Shown: positions 25,508 through 35,970 of the stretch, piece after piece
How positions within the stretch are numbered: the stretch's first letter is position 1
How the letters are laid out: every line of letters begins with the position of its first letter
Assembly (NCBI GenBank): GCA_017592665.1
Contig: JAGFNW010000047.1
Coordinates: forward strand, 1-59,276
DNA: 59,276 bases
Source of the DNA: Streptosporangiaceae bacterium NEAU-GS5
GTDB lineage: Bacteria; Actinomycetota; Actinomycetes; Streptosporangiales; Streptosporangiaceae
Direction: 5' to 3'
Made by a program: the position numbers and the translations under genes
The notes under the pieces: model-generated
The model's input: only the letters and a program-made list of their open reading frames with translations
Told to the model about the DNA's origin: nothing
The model's database searches: none

Positions 25508-26866
25508 TCAATACTTTGTCCTGACATTCTGATGATCTATCAACTCGGCGAGGGCGGCCACGGCGGCGGTCAGGCGCTGCGATCCGAGCCGGGCGAAACC
25601 GAGAGCGAGCGAGGTCTCCGTCACGGACTCGGCGCTGAGGCCCGCGAGCCGCGCGGCCGCCACCACAGCGTCCGCTCGCCGGGTGTCGGGCAGCTCGACG
25701 TACAGATGGAGTCCCGCCTCGATTCCGTGAACTTTCGCCTCCGGCAGGCGTCCGGCGAGGGCCGCCACCATGGCGTCGCGCCGAGCCCGATATTCGCGCC
25801 GCATCCGGCGCAGGTGCCGGTCGTAGCCGCCCGTGCGGATGAAGTGGGCCAGCGCGTACTGGTCGATCACCGGTGAGCCCAGGTCGAACTCGCCCCGCGC
25901 CTGCCGCACGGACCCGGCGATGCGCGGCGGCGCCACCATCCACCCCAGCCGCAGCCCGGGCGCGAGGGACTTGCTCACACTTCCCGACAGTACGACCAGG
26001 TCAGGGGCGAGCCCTTGCAGACACCCCACGGGATCGCGATCGAACCTGAACTCGGCGTCGTAGTCGTCCTCGATGATCGTCCCGCCCGTCTCGGCGGCCC
26101 ACGCCACGAGGTCGGCCCGGCGGCGCGGCGACAGCACGACGCCGGTCGGATAGTGGTGGGCCGGGGTGACCAGCGCCGCCGTCGCGCGCGTCCGCCGGAG
26201 CGCGGCCACGTCGAGACCCTCGCCGTCGACCGGGATCTTGACGAGGGTCGCGCCCGCCCGGCGCAGCAGCGGGATCTGCCGCGCGCTCGACGGGTCCTCC
26301 ACGGCCAGCACCACCGGCCGCAGCGCGTGCACGGCCAGGCTGAGCCCCTGCGCGACGCCGGTCGTCACCACCACGTTTCCAGGCACGGCGTCGGCGGCCC
26401 TGACCCGGCGCAGGTAGCCCGCCAGCTCCTCGCGGAGCTCGCGCACCCCGCCTGGATCGCCGTAGTCGAGCGCGTCGTTCGGGACGGTGGACAGCACCTG
26501 CCGTACGGCCCCGAGCCACGCCTGACGCGGGAAGCACCCGAGGTCGGGCGAGGTCGGCCGATGCCCGTAGTGGGATTCGGCGGGCGGAGCCGGCCCGTCG
26601 GCGTGGACGGCCGGCTGCGCGGCGACCCGGGTGCCGACGCCGACCCGGGACTCCAGGAACCCCTCGGCCACCAGCTGCTCGTACGCCTCGACCACGACGC
26701 CGCGGGACAGCCCGAGATCACGGGCGAGATCGCGGCTCGACGGCAGCCGGGTGCCCTGCGACAGCCGACCCGACCGCACCGCTTCGCGGAGCTCGCGCGC
26801 GACCTGGGCGGCGAACCCGCCCGGCGCGCCGCCCACCCGATCGATGGTCACGTGCAGATCGGCCAA
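25508..26866 (-). CDS. MocR-type PLP-dependent transcriptional regulator
   Basis: About 452 residues. An N-terminal GntR winged helix reads LREAVRSGRLSQGTRLPSSR, then DLGLSRGVVVEAYEQL. It is fused to a fold-type I aminotransferase domain with VVVTTGVAQGL, GTIIEDDYDAEFRFD and a VLSGSVSKSLAPG segment holding the PLP lysine. The start is either a TTG at 26866 (ADLHVTIDR, preceded by GAGG) or GTG at 26851; both are weak. MocR proteins usually control a divergent neighbour, here the EamA transporter 67 bp away. It lies just upstream of the iol operon on the same strand, so control of that operon is also possible. Confidence 0.88.
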   Translation of the reverse strand: MADLHVTIDRVGGAPGGFAAQVARELREAVRSGRLSQGTRLPSSRDLARDLGLSRGVVVEAYEQLVAEGFLESRVGVGTRVAAQPAVHADGPAPPAESHYGHRPTSPDLGCFPRQAWLGAVRQVLSTVPNDALDYGDPGGVRELREELAGYLRRVRAADAVPGNVVVTTGVAQGLSLAVHALRPVVLAVEDPSSARQIPLLRRAGATLVKIPVDGEGLDVAALRRTRATAALVTPAHHYPTGVVLSPRRRADLVAWAAETGGTIIEDDYDAEFRFDRDPVGCLQGLAPDLVVLSGSVSKSLAPGLRLGWMVAPPRIAGSVRQARGEFDLGSPVIDQYALAHFIRTGGYDRHLRRMRREYRARRDAMVAALAGRLPEAKVHGIEAGLHLYVELPDTRRADAVVAAARLAGLSAESVTETSLALGFARLGSQRLTAAVAALAELIDHQNVRTKY

Positions 26867-26933
26867 TGGTCCTCGATTTCCACACCGGATTGGACTCTGC
26901 CAGAAGGCCATTGCCTTCCTAGCATTCTGCGCC

Positions 26934-27839
26934 ATGAGCCTCAAGACGATCGCTCAAGCCGCGGCGGCCATGTTCTGCGTCGGGACCCTGGCGGCGGTGT
27001 CCGCCGTGATCGGCGACTATCCCCTCTACGGAGGCCAGGCCATGCGCTACGGCGTGGCCGCCGTGATCCTCGTGGTGGTCGCCCACGCCCGCGGCCTGCG
27101 CCTGATGCGGATTTCGGGCCGGGAGACGGTCCTGCTGGTCGCGCTCGCCCTCACGGGCCTCGTGCTGTTCAACGTCTGCGTGATCGAGGGGACCCGCGAA
27201 TCGGGGGCGCCGCTGGTGGGGACCGTGGTGGGCACGCTCCCCCTCGCCCTGGCCGTGCTCGCCCCGCTCACCTCGGGACGCCAGACCATCTCGCCGCGCG
27301 TGCTGGCCGCGGCGATCGTGGTGGTCACGGGGGCCACCCTGGTCACTGGATTCGGCACCGGGACGCTCACCGGGCTGCTGTGGTCCATCGGGGCGCTGGC
27401 CTGCGAGGTCTGCTTCTCGTTGCTGGCGCTGCCGCTGCTGCCGAAGCTGGGCGCGATCCGCGTGTCGGCGTATTCGGCGGCCATCGCCGTGCCGTTGCTG
27501 ATCGTGGCGGGCCTGATCGCGGACGGGAGCGGGCTCATCCGCCCGCCCACGCTCGCGGAGGCGCTGAGCCTGGCCTATCTTGCGGTGATCATCACGAGCA
27601 TCGCGTTCCTGCTCTGGTACAGCGCCATGCCCCGGCTCGGGCCCGACCGCGCGGGGCTGTTCGCCGGGCTCGTGCCGGTGGGCGCCATCGTCACCACGAT
27701 GGCTCTGGGCCGTGGGGTACCGTCGGCGGCCGACTTCGCGGGCACGGCCGTCGTCATCGCCGGCATCCTGATCGGGCTGAAACCTGTCAGAGGTGCGTCG
27801 CCGGCCAGTGCGGATGCTCGTTATCGACCTGACGCTTGA
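26934..27839 (+). CDS. EamA/DMT-family transporter
   Basis: This 301-residue protein has ten hydrophobic helices arranged as two EamA repeats (residues about 5-135 and 145-285), including [19 protein letters not shown], a [22 protein letters not shown] stretch in two helices, and [16 protein letters not shown]. EamA proteins export small metabolites or amino acids. It is divergent from mocR, a frequent pairing in which MocR responds to a PLP-reactive amine or amino acid. Its last 53 bases overlap a small membrane-protein frame on the opposite strand. Confidence 0.88.
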   Translation: MSLKTIAQAAAAMFCVGTLAAVSAVIGDYPLYGGQAMRYGVAAVILVVVAHARGLRLMRISGRETVLLVALALTGLVLFNVCVIEGTRESGAPLVGTVVGTLPLALAVLAPLTSGRQTISPRVLAAAIVVVTGATLVTGFGTGTLTGLLWSIGALACEVCFSLLALPLLPKLGAIRVSAYSAAIAVPLLIVAGLIADGSGLIRPPTLAEALSLAYLAVIITSIAFLLWYSAMPRLGPDRAGLFAGLVPVGAIVTTMALGRGVPSAADFAGTAVVIAGILIGLKPVRGASPASADARYRPDA

Positions 27840-27903
27840 CGATGAGCACGAGCATGACGCAGAGCGCCACGGTGATGGCCAGTCCAATAATGAAGATCCA
27901 CAT
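27787..27903 (-). CDS. Small single-pass membrane protein, 38 residues
   Basis: The frame from ATG 27903 is preceded by AAGGGGG at good spacing. It encodes an N-terminal hydrophobic helix ([19 protein letters not shown]) followed by a basic KRQ and a short polar tail [12 protein letters not shown]. Composition and ribosome-binding site support translation. It lies in the gap between eamA and the class I fumarase and is convergent with eamA, overlapping its last codons. I do not recognise the family. Confidence 0.55.
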   Translation of the reverse strand: MWIFIIGLAITVALCVMLVLIVKRQVDNEHPHWPATHL

Positions 27904-28026
27904 GACTGCCCCCTTATACGAATTATCCCTCTTTGTCGTATTCGTGCAAATTGGTGCGGTCGGATGCGGGCGGCCGTGGTCGTACGCTCTGATTGGCTGA
28001 AGACGCCGTTGCGGAGGATCGAGGAC

Positions 28027-29691
28027 ATGGCCGAGTTCGACTACACCGACCTGCTGCCCCTGGGCGCCGATGAGACGGAATACCGTCTGATCACCTCTGA
28101 GGGGGTGCGGGTCGTCGAAGCGGACTTCGGCGGACAGGTCCGTCGATTCCTGGAGGTCGATCCCGAGGCGCTCCGGATGCTCACCGAGGCGGCCGTCCAC
28201 GACATCTCGCACTACCTCCGCACCTCTCACCTGGCCCAGCTCCGCAAGATCGTCGACGACCCCGAGTCCAGCGGCAACGACCGGTTCGTCGCGCTCGACC
28301 TGCTCAAGAACGCCTCCATCTCGGCCGGCGGCGTGCTGCCCATGTGCCAGGACACCGGCACGGCCATCGTCATGGGCAAGCGCGGCCGGCACGTGCTCAC
28401 CGACGGGCGCGACGCCGAGCACCTCAGCCACGGCGTCTACGACGCCTACACCAAGCTCAACCTGCGTTACTCCCAGATGGCTCCACTGACCATGTGGGAC
28501 GAGAAGAACACGGGCAGCAACCTGCCGGCTCAGATCGAGCTGTACGCCGACGACCCGCACGGCCACCCGGACGAATACGCGTTCCTGTTCATGGCCAAGG
28601 GCGGCGGCAGCGCCAACAAGTCGTTCCTCTATCAGGAGACCAAGGCGGTGCTCAACGAGAAGCGCATGCTGGCGTTCCTCGAGGAGAAGATCCGCTCGCT
28701 CGGCACGGCCGCATGCCCGCCGTACCATCTCGCCGTCGTCGTCGGCGGCACCAGCGCCGAATACGCTCTGAAGACCGCCAAGTACGCCTCGGCCCGCTAC
28801 CTCGACTCCCTGCCCACCGAGGGCTCGCCGTCCGGGCACGGCTTTCGCGACCTCGAGCTGGAGAAGAAGGTCTTCGAGCTGACCCAGCGGCTCGGCATCG
28901 GCGCGCAGTTCGGCGGCAAGTACTTCTGCCACGACGTACGGGTGATCCGGCTGCCGCGGCACGGCGCGTCCTGCCCGGTCGCCATCGCCGTGTCCTGCAG
29001 CGCCGACCGGCAGGCCCTCGCGAAGATCACGCCGGAGGGGGTCTTCCTCGAGCGGCTGGAGACCGACCCGGCGCGCTTCCTCCCCGACACCACCGACGAG
29101 CACCTCGGCGGCGACGTGGTCGCCGTCGACCTCAACCGGCCGATGGCCGAGATCCTGGCCGAGCTGTCGCGCTATCCGGTCAAGACGCGGCTGTCGCTGA
29201 CCGGGCCCCTGGTCGTCGCCCGCGACATCGCGCACGCGAAGATCTCCGACCTGCTCGACGCCGGCGGCGAGATGCCGCAATATCTCAAGGATCACGCGGT
29301 CTACTACGCCGGGCCGGCCAAGACCCCGGCCGGCTACGCCTCCGGCTCCTTCGGCCCGACGACGGCCGGCCGGATGGACTCGTACGTGGAGCGGTTCCAG
29401 GCGGCCGGCGGCTCCAAGGTCATGCTGGCCAAGGGCAACCGGTCGAAGCAGGTCACCGAGGCCTGCCAGGAGCACGGCGGGTTCTACCTCGGCTCGATCG
29501 GCGGCCCGGCCGCCCGCCTCGCGCAGGACTGCATCAAGAAGGTGGAAGTGCTCGAATACCCCGAGCTCGGCATGGAAGCGGTGTGGAAGATCGACGTCGT
29601 CGACTTCCCGGCGTTCATCGTTGTCGACGACAAGGGGAACGACTTCTTCCACGACACCACGGGCCCCGTCCTCACCATAGGACGTCGCTGA
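28027..29691 (+). CDS. Fumarate hydratase, class I (iron-sulfur, fused alpha-beta)
   Basis: The 554-residue protein interconverts fumarate and malate using an oxygen-labile [4Fe-4S] cluster. The alpha part holds [13 protein letters not shown] with the first cluster cysteine, [15 protein letters not shown], and [19 protein letters not shown] with cysteine and catalytic-loop residues. The beta part (from about residue 370) has [19 protein letters not shown] and [13 protein letters not shown]. The ATG at 28027 follows GAGGATCGAGG. A class II fumarase lies about 4 kb downstream, giving oxygen-sensitive and oxygen-stable isoenzymes close together. Confidence 0.95.
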   Translation: MAEFDYTDLLPLGADETEYRLITSEGVRVVEADFGGQVRRFLEVDPEALRMLTEAAVHDISHYLRTSHLAQLRKIVDDPESSGNDRFVALDLLKNASISAGGVLPMCQDTGTAIVMGKRGRHVLTDGRDAEHLSHGVYDAYTKLNLRYSQMAPLTMWDEKNTGSNLPAQIELYADDPHGHPDEYAFLFMAKGGGSANKSFLYQETKAVLNEKRMLAFLEEKIRSLGTAACPPYHLAVVVGGTSAEYALKTAKYASARYLDSLPTEGSPSGHGFRDLELEKKVFELTQRLGIGAQFGGKYFCHDVRVIRLPRHGASCPVAIAVSCSADRQALAKITPEGVFLERLETDPARFLPDTTDEHLGGDVVAVDLNRPMAEILAELSRYPVKTRLSLTGPLVVARDIAHAKISDLLDAGGEMPQYLKDHAVYYAGPAKTPAGYASGSFGPTTAGRMDSYVERFQAAGGSKVMLAKGNRSKQVTEACQEHGGFYLGSIGGPAARLAQDCIKKVEVLEYPELGMEAVWKIDVVDFPAFIVVDDKGNDFFHDTTGPVLTIGRR

Positions 29692-29804
29692 TACCGCCCG
29701 ACATCGTCTCAGCACAGCCCGTCAAGTTGTTTGACAAAAGATCTCAACAATTTCCCGGCATGGTCTCTACAGGTCGCAGTACGCAAATGGGTAAGCTGCC
29801 ACCC

Positions 29805-30974
29805 ATGCGTGCGCCGTCCGGATACCAGCTAGCCGCGCGTTACCGGCTTGTCGAGCCGGTCGGCCGCGGCGGAATGGGCACGGTTTGGCGTGCGCGCGAT
29901 GAGCTCCTCGATCGTGACGTGGCTGTCAAGGAGGTGCGTCTGCCGCTTGTCCTCGATGAGGACTTGCGTGTGGAACTCTGCGCCCGCACCGAGCGCGAGG
30001 GCCGCGCGACGGCGATGGTCGCCCATCCATCCGTGATCACCGTTTATGACGTCATCACTGAGGACGACCGGCCCTGGATCGTCATGGAGCTGCTGCGGGC
30101 GCAGTCGCTCGAGGAGATCATCAAGATCGGGGGGCCGATGCCGCCCCAGCGGGTGGCCGAGATCGGCCGCCAGGTGCTCGGCGCGCTCCGCGCCGTCCAC
30201 GCGAAGGGCATCCTGCACCGCGACGTCAAACCCAGCAATGTGCTGGTCACCGAAGACCGCGCCGTCCTCACCGACTTCGGCCTGGCCGCGCTCGAAGGCG
30301 ACGCCTCGATCACCCAGGCCGGCATCGTGCTCGGCTCGGCCGGATACATCGCCCCTGAGCGCGTGCTCGGCGACAAGGCCAGCCCCGCCGCCGACCTGTG
30401 GGCGCTCGGCGCCACTCTCTACACGGCCGTCGAGGGCCGCGGCCTCCACGGCCGACGCACCGCCGCGGCCGCCCTGGCCGCGCTGACGAGCGGCGCGCCC
30501 ATCCCGATGGACTTGGCCGGCCCGCTCGCGCCCGTGCTCCGCGGGCTGCTCCAGATCGATCCCGCGGCCCGCCTCGACGGCGTGCGGGCGGCGCTGATGC
30601 TGGCGCGGGTGGCCGCCGGACGCGACGCCGAGGAGCCCATCGCGGTCGCACGGACCGCCCGTCCCTCGTTTCCGCCGCCCCTGCCGGCGGTCGGCACGCG
30701 CAAACCGCCGCATCGCGGCCAGCACCGCGCCGAGTCCCGGCCGGCGCCCCGGGTCCTGCCGCCCTATCGCGACGGTTATCGCGATCCGCACCTGGTCGAG
30801 GTGACCGGCGAATTCTCCCGCGTCCCAGCTCAGCGCCGCCGTCCGGCCGAGGGCGTGCACCGCAAGCCGTACGACCCCGACCGGGTCCCGGGCAACGTTC
30901 TCGTGCGGCATCTGACCAACGCGATCAAGATGGTTTTGCCACGGAAAATGTGGCCGCGCAAATTTCGCAAGTGA
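29805..30974 (+). CDS. Serine/threonine protein kinase (cytosolic, Hanks type)
   Basis: The ATG at 29805 gives 389 residues (another in-frame ATG lies at 29787). The kinase domain occupies about residues 12-265: glycine loop GRGGMGTVW, ATP lysine in DVAVKEV, catalytic loop HRDVKPSNVL, DFGLAAL and APERVLG. The tail is Pro/Arg-rich and basic with no transmembrane helix, so it should be cytosolic. It shares its framework with the kinase that follows 41 bp downstream, suggesting tandem duplication. The same frame is open far upstream through the fumarase but that is not coding. Substrates are unknown. Confidence 0.9.
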   Translation: MRAPSGYQLAARYRLVEPVGRGGMGTVWRARDELLDRDVAVKEVRLPLVLDEDLRVELCARTEREGRATAMVAHPSVITVYDVITEDDRPWIVMELLRAQSLEEIIKIGGPMPPQRVAEIGRQVLGALRAVHAKGILHRDVKPSNVLVTEDRAVLTDFGLAALEGDASITQAGIVLGSAGYIAPERVLGDKASPAADLWALGATLYTAVEGRGLHGRRTAAAALAALTSGAPIPMDLAGPLAPVLRGLLQIDPAARLDGVRAALMLARVAAGRDAEEPIAVARTARPSFPPPLPAVGTRKPPHRGQHRAESRPAPRVLPPYRDGYRDPHLVEVTGEFSRVPAQRRRPAEGVHRKPYDPDRVPGNVLVRHLTNAIKMVLPRKMWPRKFRK

Positions 30975-31015
30975 CAGGAAAGCGGTTCGTAAGCCTGAAT
31001 CGCTATCTTTTTCTC

Positions 31016-33766
31016 ATGCATCTCCGGCTGCTGGCAGGCCGCTACGAGCTGATCACCCCCCTCGGCCGCGGCACGATGGGCACTGTTTGGCGTGCCCACG
31101 ACCGTTCGCTGGGGCGGGACGTGGCCGTGAAGGAGATCCGGCAGGACCCGGGTCTCACCACGGAACAGCGGCAAGAACTGCGTGAGCGAATGATCCGCGA
31201 GGGCCGCATCGCCGCCCGCGTGAGCCACCCATCGGTGGCGACCGTCTATGACGCGATCGAGGTCGACGGCGCCCCATGGATCATCATGGAGCTCATCGAG
31301 GGCCGTTCGATGGAGCAGGTGATCGACGAGGAGGGGCCGCTGCCACCGCGCCTGGTGGCCGAGATCGGCTTCGACCTGCTGGGGGCGCTGCGCGCCGCGC
31401 ACGCCCAGGGCATCCTGCACCGCGACGTCAAACCGAGCAACGTCCTCATCACCGAGGGCGGGCGGGTGGTGCTCACCGACTTCGGCATCGCCAAGTCGTC
31501 GGGTGACACGGCGCTCACCAGGACGGGCATGGTGATCGGCTCGCCTGGATACACGGCGCCGGAGCGGGCCCGTGGCGATCACACGGGCCCTGAGGCCGAT
31601 CTGTGGTCGCTCGGCGCGACGCTGTACTACGCGGTCGAGGGCCGTCCCGCCTACGAGCGGAGGACGGTCGCCGAGACCCTGTCCGCGCTGATGACGGAGA
31701 TGGCCGACCCGCCACGGCAGGCCGGGGCGCTGCGCCCGGTCCTCGACGGCCTGCTGGAGAAGGACTACACGCGGCGGATGTCGCCCGAGCGCGCCTCGGC
31801 CATGCTGCGCGCCATCGCCGACCGCCCGAGCACGGCGCCGCCTCTGGCCGAAGAGCCGGAGACCGTCGAGGTGCGCGAGTTCCCCGACCCCTCACCGATC
31901 CCCCAGAGCCCGGCAGGCGCCGGCCCAGCCGGTCCCTACGGCGCGGCACACGGCCCGGCGGGCGCCGGCCCAGCGGGCCCTCACGGCGCCGCACACGGCC
32001 CAGCGGGCACGGGTCAGCCGCAGGGTGGCGCACGCGGCCCGGTGGGCGCAGGCCGGCCACAGGGCGCGGCAGGCGCGCCGGAGAGCCCGGACGAGACGAC
32101 TCCGCCGAAGTCGAGCCCGTCGCCTTTCGCCGCCCCCGCATCGGCGCCGTCCGGGTGGCCGCAGCCCCCCGACCTGTCCCCGCCCCGCGCCCAGCCCGCC
32201 ACCGCAGCCGCTGCCGCTGCCGGCGAGAGCGTGACCGAGTCGCGCTCCGAGGCGCCGGACCCGGTCGTGGGCGGGACGGACGAGGGCGACCAGACCCTGA
32301 TGATCATCCGCCCGCGCGGTGGCCTGCGCCTTCCGAGCGACTCCGGCCCGGCCATTCCCACCGCGCCGAAGAACCCACCGAAAGCCCCGCCGAAGACTCC
32401 GCCGAAAAACGCGCCGGAGATCACCCCCGGCCCGCCGACCGGCAGGGTCAAGCCCTCCACCAGCGGCAGCGAGGACACCACGATCGGCGCGCTGCTGCCG
32501 GGCAAGCGGGTCTATCCGCCGGTCGGCGCCACCAACCCGGCCATGCGGAAGCAATCCCCGCCGACCCAGCAGCCGGGCCAGTCACCGACCCAGCAGCCGG
32601 GCGGGCAGCCAGGCCAGTCACCGACCCAGTCGCCGACCACGCCACCCGGCACACCACCGGGCACACCGCCCGGCACACCGCCCGTGCCGCCGGGCGTCCC
32701 GCCCCGCGGCATGCCCGCTCAGGCGATCCCCGCACAGGGCACGCCACCGCACGGCATACCGCCTCAGCAGATCCCACCGCAGGGGATGCCCCCCGGCGAC
32801 GTCACGGCCCGGCACCCCATAACGGGCCCCGGAGCGGGTGGGACGGCCGGGCCCATGTCCGGGCCCATGTCCGGGCCGAGGGCCGGTCAGCCGACGGACC
32901 CCGACGCGACCATCCACCGAGCCATACCGCGGGGTTTGATGGCGACGGCTGGAGCCTCCAGCGGCCCTCAGCCGCCCGTGGCCAAGGGCCGCGGGCTCGG
33001 CACCGACCTGTTCGCGATGAACGGCGGCGGCGAGACCACGGCCAAGCGCGGCGGCGGCAGCGGGCCCGGCAAGGGACGGCTGCTCCTCATGGCGACGATC
33101 GCCGCGGCCGCGGCGGTCGCACTGATCATCGTCGCGATGACCGCGTACAACCGCGCGACGCCGGCCAGGAAGACGGCCGACCTCGCCGCGGGCGGCGGCA
33201 CCGTGGCGGTCTCGCCGGGGGTCGTCCTGCCCACCGCCAAGTCCAGCGGCAAGCCGTCCGGCAAGGCCAGTGCCGAGCCCAAGCCCAAGGTCAGCCCGGG
33301 TTTCCGCCGCCACGAGGATGCCAAGGGCTTCGTCATCGACGTGCCCGACGACCTCAAGGCCAACCTCAAGCCCGGCCAGCTCACCTTCGCGGGAGCCGGT
33401 GACGTGCGGACCGTGCAGATCAACACGGTGGGCAAGACGGACGACGTCCTCGAGGCGGTCCGCGGAGCGTCGCAGAACGCGCAGAACCCGCAGTCGTCCA
33501 CGTTCCCCGGCTACTCGCTGATCAAGGTCGCGCTCATCCAGCCGTCGCCGTATCCCGGCACCGACGTGGCCGACTGGGAGTTCACCTTCAACAACAAGGG
33601 CACGCCGTCCCACGTGCTGTGCCGCTGGGTGCAGATGCCGGGAGGCCAGACGTACCAGGTCGTGTGGACCGTCCCCGAGTCCAAGTGGGCGACCTACGCC
33701 GGACAGCGGGACCAGGTCTTCCAGTCCTTCCAGCCGCCGGTGTCGACCCAGAAGAGCGGGTCGTAG
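31016..33766 (+). CDS. Transmembrane serine/threonine protein kinase with Pro-rich linker
   Basis: The 916-residue kinase has an N-terminal catalytic domain (about 8-265: GRGTMGTVW, DVAVKEI, HRDVKPSNVL, DFGIAKS, APERARG). A very long low-complexity Pro/Gly/Gln/Thr linker follows (about 290-680) with PGTPPGTPPGTPP and QQPGQSPTQQPG type repeats. One transmembrane helix lies near 695 (LLMATIAAAAAVALIIVAM), and an extracytoplasmic C-terminal domain of about 170 residues begins at FRRHEDAKGFVIDVP and ends FQSFQPP. The extracellular domain is not PASTA and is probably a sensor of unknown ligand. The nearby fumC starts ten bases after its stop. Confidence 0.92.
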   Translation: MHLRLLAGRYELITPLGRGTMGTVWRAHDRSLGRDVAVKEIRQDPGLTTEQRQELRERMIREGRIAARVSHPSVATVYDAIEVDGAPWIIMELIEGRSMEQVIDEEGPLPPRLVAEIGFDLLGALRAAHAQGILHRDVKPSNVLITEGGRVVLTDFGIAKSSGDTALTRTGMVIGSPGYTAPERARGDHTGPEADLWSLGATLYYAVEGRPAYERRTVAETLSALMTEMADPPRQAGALRPVLDGLLEKDYTRRMSPERASAMLRAIADRPSTAPPLAEEPETVEVREFPDPSPIPQSPAGAGPAGPYGAAHGPAGAGPAGPHGAAHGPAGTGQPQGGARGPVGAGRPQGAAGAPESPDETTPPKSSPSPFAAPASAPSGWPQPPDLSPPRAQPATAAAAAAGESVTESRSEAPDPVVGGTDEGDQTLMIIRPRGGLRLPSDSGPAIPTAPKNPPKAPPKTPPKNAPEITPGPPTGRVKPSTSGSEDTTIGALLPGKRVYPPVGATNPAMRKQSPPTQQPGQSPTQQPGGQPGQSPTQSPTTPPGTPPGTPPGTPPVPPGVPPRGMPAQAIPAQGTPPHGIPPQQIPPQGMPPGDVTARHPITGPGAGGTAGPMSGPMSGPRAGQPTDPDATIHRAIPRGLMATAGASSGPQPPVAKGRGLGTDLFAMNGGGETTAKRGGGSGPGKGRLLLMATIAAAAAVALIIVAMTAYNRATPARKTADLAAGGGTVAVSPGVVLPTAKSSGKPSGKASAEPKPKVSPGFRRHEDAKGFVIDVPDDLKANLKPGQLTFAGAGDVRTVQINTVGKTDDVLEAVRGASQNAQNPQSSTFPGYSLIKVALIQPSPYPGTDVADWEFTFNNKGTPSHVLCRWVQMPGGQTYQVVWTVPESKWATYAGQRDQVFQSFQPPVSTQKSGS

Positions 33767-33775
33767 CCTAAGGAG

Positions 33776-35161
33776 ATGGACCACCGGATCGAGCACGACT
33801 CCATGGGCGAGGTGCGGGTGCCCCTGGAGGCGAAGTGGCGGGCCCAGACACAGCGGGCCGTGGAGAACTTCCCGATCTCGGGGCGCGGGCTCGAACCGGC
33901 GCAGATCGCCGCGCTCGGCCGGATCAAGGCGGCCGCCGCGAAGGTCAACGCCGACTACGGCGTGCTGGAAAAGGAGCTCGCGCGGGCCGTTCAGGACGCC
34001 GCCAACGAGGTGGCCGCCAACCGGCACGACGACCACTTCCCGGTCGACGTGTTCCAGACCGGCTCGGGCACCTCGTCCAACATGAACGCCAACGAGGTCA
34101 TCGCCACCCTGGCCGAGGCCGTCCTCGGGTCGGCCGTCCACCCGAACGACCACGTCAACGCGGCGCAGTCGTCCAACGACGTGTTCCCCTCGTCCATCCA
34201 CGTCGCCGCCGCGACCGCCGTCGTCCACGATCTGACCCCGGCGCTCGAGCACCTGGCGACCGCGCTCGAGAACAGGTCGGCCGAGTTCGCGACCCTCGTC
34301 AAAGCGGGCCGCACTCACCTGATGGACGCGACGCCGGTCACGCTCGGGCAGGAGTTCGGCGGCTACGCCACGCAGATCGAGCTGGCCCTGGAGCGCCTGC
34401 AGGCGGCCCTCCCCCGCGTCTGCGAACTGCCCCTCGGCGGCACGGCCGTCGGCACCGGCATCAACACCCCCGATCCGCGGTGGGCGGGCGCCGTCATCGC
34501 GGAGCTGTCGCGTACGACCGGGCTGCCGTTCACCGAGGCCCGAGACCACTTCGAGGCCCAAGGCGCGCGTGACGCCCTGGTCGAGCTGTCGGGCGTGCTC
34601 AAAGTCATCGCGGTCTCGCTCACCAAGATCGCCAACGACCTCCGCTGGATGGGGTCGGGCCCGCGGGCCGGGCTCGGCGAGATCAACCTGCCGGATCTGC
34701 AGCCCGGGTCGTCGATCATGCCGGGCAAGGTCAACCCGGTCATCCCCGAGGCCGTCGTCATGGTCGCGGCCCAGGTCATCGGCAATGACACGACCATCAC
34801 GCTCTCCGGCGCCTCGGGCGCGTTCGAGCTGAACGTCATGCTCCCGGTGATCTCCCGCAACCTGCTGGAGTCGATCAGGCTGCTGTCGAACGTGTCACGG
34901 CTGCTCGCCGACCGGTGCGTGTCGGGCATCACGGCCAACGCCGACCGGATGCGCGAATACGCCGAGTCGTCCCCGTCGATCGTGACCCCGCTCAACCGCT
35001 ACCTCGGCTACGAGGAGGCCGCCCGGATCGCCAAGCAGTCGCTCCAGGAGCGCAAGACGATCCGCCAGGTCGTCATCGAGCGCGGCCACGTGGCCAACGG
35101 CACCCTCACCGAAGAGCAACTCGACGCCGCCCTCGACGTGCTGTCGATGACCCACCCCTAG
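33776..35161 (+). CDS. fumC: Fumarate hydratase, class II
   Basis: The 461-residue cofactor-free fumarase belongs to the aspartase/fumarase superfamily. Motifs are [16 protein letters not shown], the substrate-binding [25 protein letters not shown] with the catalytic His, and the signature loop [15 protein letters not shown] with the catalytic Ser. The length is normal. The start ten bases after the kinase stop, with AAGGAG before the ATG, suggests co-transcription with the two kinases. Confidence 0.97.
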   Translation: MDHRIEHDSMGEVRVPLEAKWRAQTQRAVENFPISGRGLEPAQIAALGRIKAAAAKVNADYGVLEKELARAVQDAANEVAANRHDDHFPVDVFQTGSGTSSNMNANEVIATLAEAVLGSAVHPNDHVNAAQSSNDVFPSSIHVAAATAVVHDLTPALEHLATALENRSAEFATLVKAGRTHLMDATPVTLGQEFGGYATQIELALERLQAALPRVCELPLGGTAVGTGINTPDPRWAGAVIAELSRTTGLPFTEARDHFEAQGARDALVELSGVLKVIAVSLTKIANDLRWMGSGPRAGLGEINLPDLQPGSSIMPGKVNPVIPEAVVMVAAQVIGNDTTITLSGASGAFELNVMLPVISRNLLESIRLLSNVSRLLADRCVSGITANADRMREYAESSPSIVTPLNRYLGYEEAARIAKQSLQERKTIRQVVIERGHVANGTLTEEQLDAALDVLSMTHP

Positions 35162-35172
35162 GAGTTTCTCGT

Positions 35173-35970
35173 ATGAGCGGCGGCGACGGCATCAGGGGAA
35201 AGACGGCGCTGGTGACCGGGGCGGGCAGCGGCATCGGCCGGGCCTGCGCCCTCCGGCTGGCCGCTGCGGGCGCGCACGTGCTGGTCGTCGACGTCAACGG
35301 CGAGGCGGCCGAGAAGGTGGCCGCCGAGATCAACGGCCTGCCGATCATCGTCGACCTGTCCGACCCCGAGTTCCTGTACGGCTTTCGCGGCCAGCTGCCC
35401 AACGGCTTCGAGCAGGCCGGCGGCATCCGGATCACCGCCGACATCCTCGTCAACAACGCCGGATTCCAGCACGTGTCCCCCATCGAGGACTTCCCGCCCG
35501 AGACCTTCGCCAAAATGATGAAGGTCATGGTCGAGGCCCCCTTCCAGCTCGTACGGGCGACGCTGCCGCACATGTACGAGACCGGCTGGGGCCGCGTGAT
35601 CAACATCTCGTCGGTCCACGGGCTGCGCGCCTCGCCGTACAAGTCGGCCTATGTGACGGCGAAGCACGCGCTCGAGGGCCTGTCCAAGGTGATCGCGCTG
35701 GAAGGGGCGGCGCACGGCGTGACGTCCAACTGCGTCAGCCCCGCCTACGTGCGCACGCCCCTGGTCGAGAACCAGATCGCCGACCAGGCGCGCACGCACG
35801 GCATACCGGCGGAGCGCGTGGTCGAGGAGATCATGCTCCAGCCGGCCGCGATCAAGCGCCTGATCGAGCCCGGCGAGGTGGCCGAGATGGTCGCCTACCT
35901 CTGCGGGCCCAGCGGTTCGTTCATCACCGGGGTCTCGATCCCGCTCGACGGAGGCTGGACCGCTCGCTGA
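35173..35970 (+). CDS. SDR family dehydrogenase, 3-hydroxybutyrate dehydrogenase type
   Basis: The 265-residue classical SDR has TGAGSGIGRA (NAD-binding), DILVNNAGFQHVSPIEDF, active-site INISSVHGLRASPYKSAYVTAKHAL with Ser, Tyr and Lys, and TGVSIPLDGGW at the end. The HVSPIEDFP and HGLRASPYKSAY segments are typical of D-3-hydroxybutyrate dehydrogenases, which oxidise 3-hydroxybutyrate to acetoacetate. AGGAG eight bases before the ATG at 35173 sets the start. It follows fumC by 11 bases, and its end overlaps the convergent glycosyltransferase by 47 bases. Confidence 0.87.
   Translation: MSGGDGIRGKTALVTGAGSGIGRACALRLAAAGAHVLVVDVNGEAAEKVAAEINGLPIIVDLSDPEFLYGFRGQLPNGFEQAGGIRITADILVNNAGFQHVSPIEDFPPETFAKMMKVMVEAPFQLVRATLPHMYETGWGRVINISSVHGLRASPYKSAYVTAKHALEGLSKVIALEGAAHGVTSNCVSPAYVRTPLVENQIADQARTHGIPAERVVEEIMLQPAAIKRLIEPGEVAEMVAYLCGPSGSFITGVSIPLDGGWTAR

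Noticed and set aside
27787-29715. 642-residue minus-strand frame over class I fumarase
   Set aside because: Only its last 38 codons look like protein (kept as a small membrane protein); the rest is antisense to a certain enzyme.
32618-34561. 647-residue minus-strand open frame
   Set aside because: It is antisense to the transmembrane kinase and fumC, both certain; its composition is repetitive and reflects the Pro/Gly linker.
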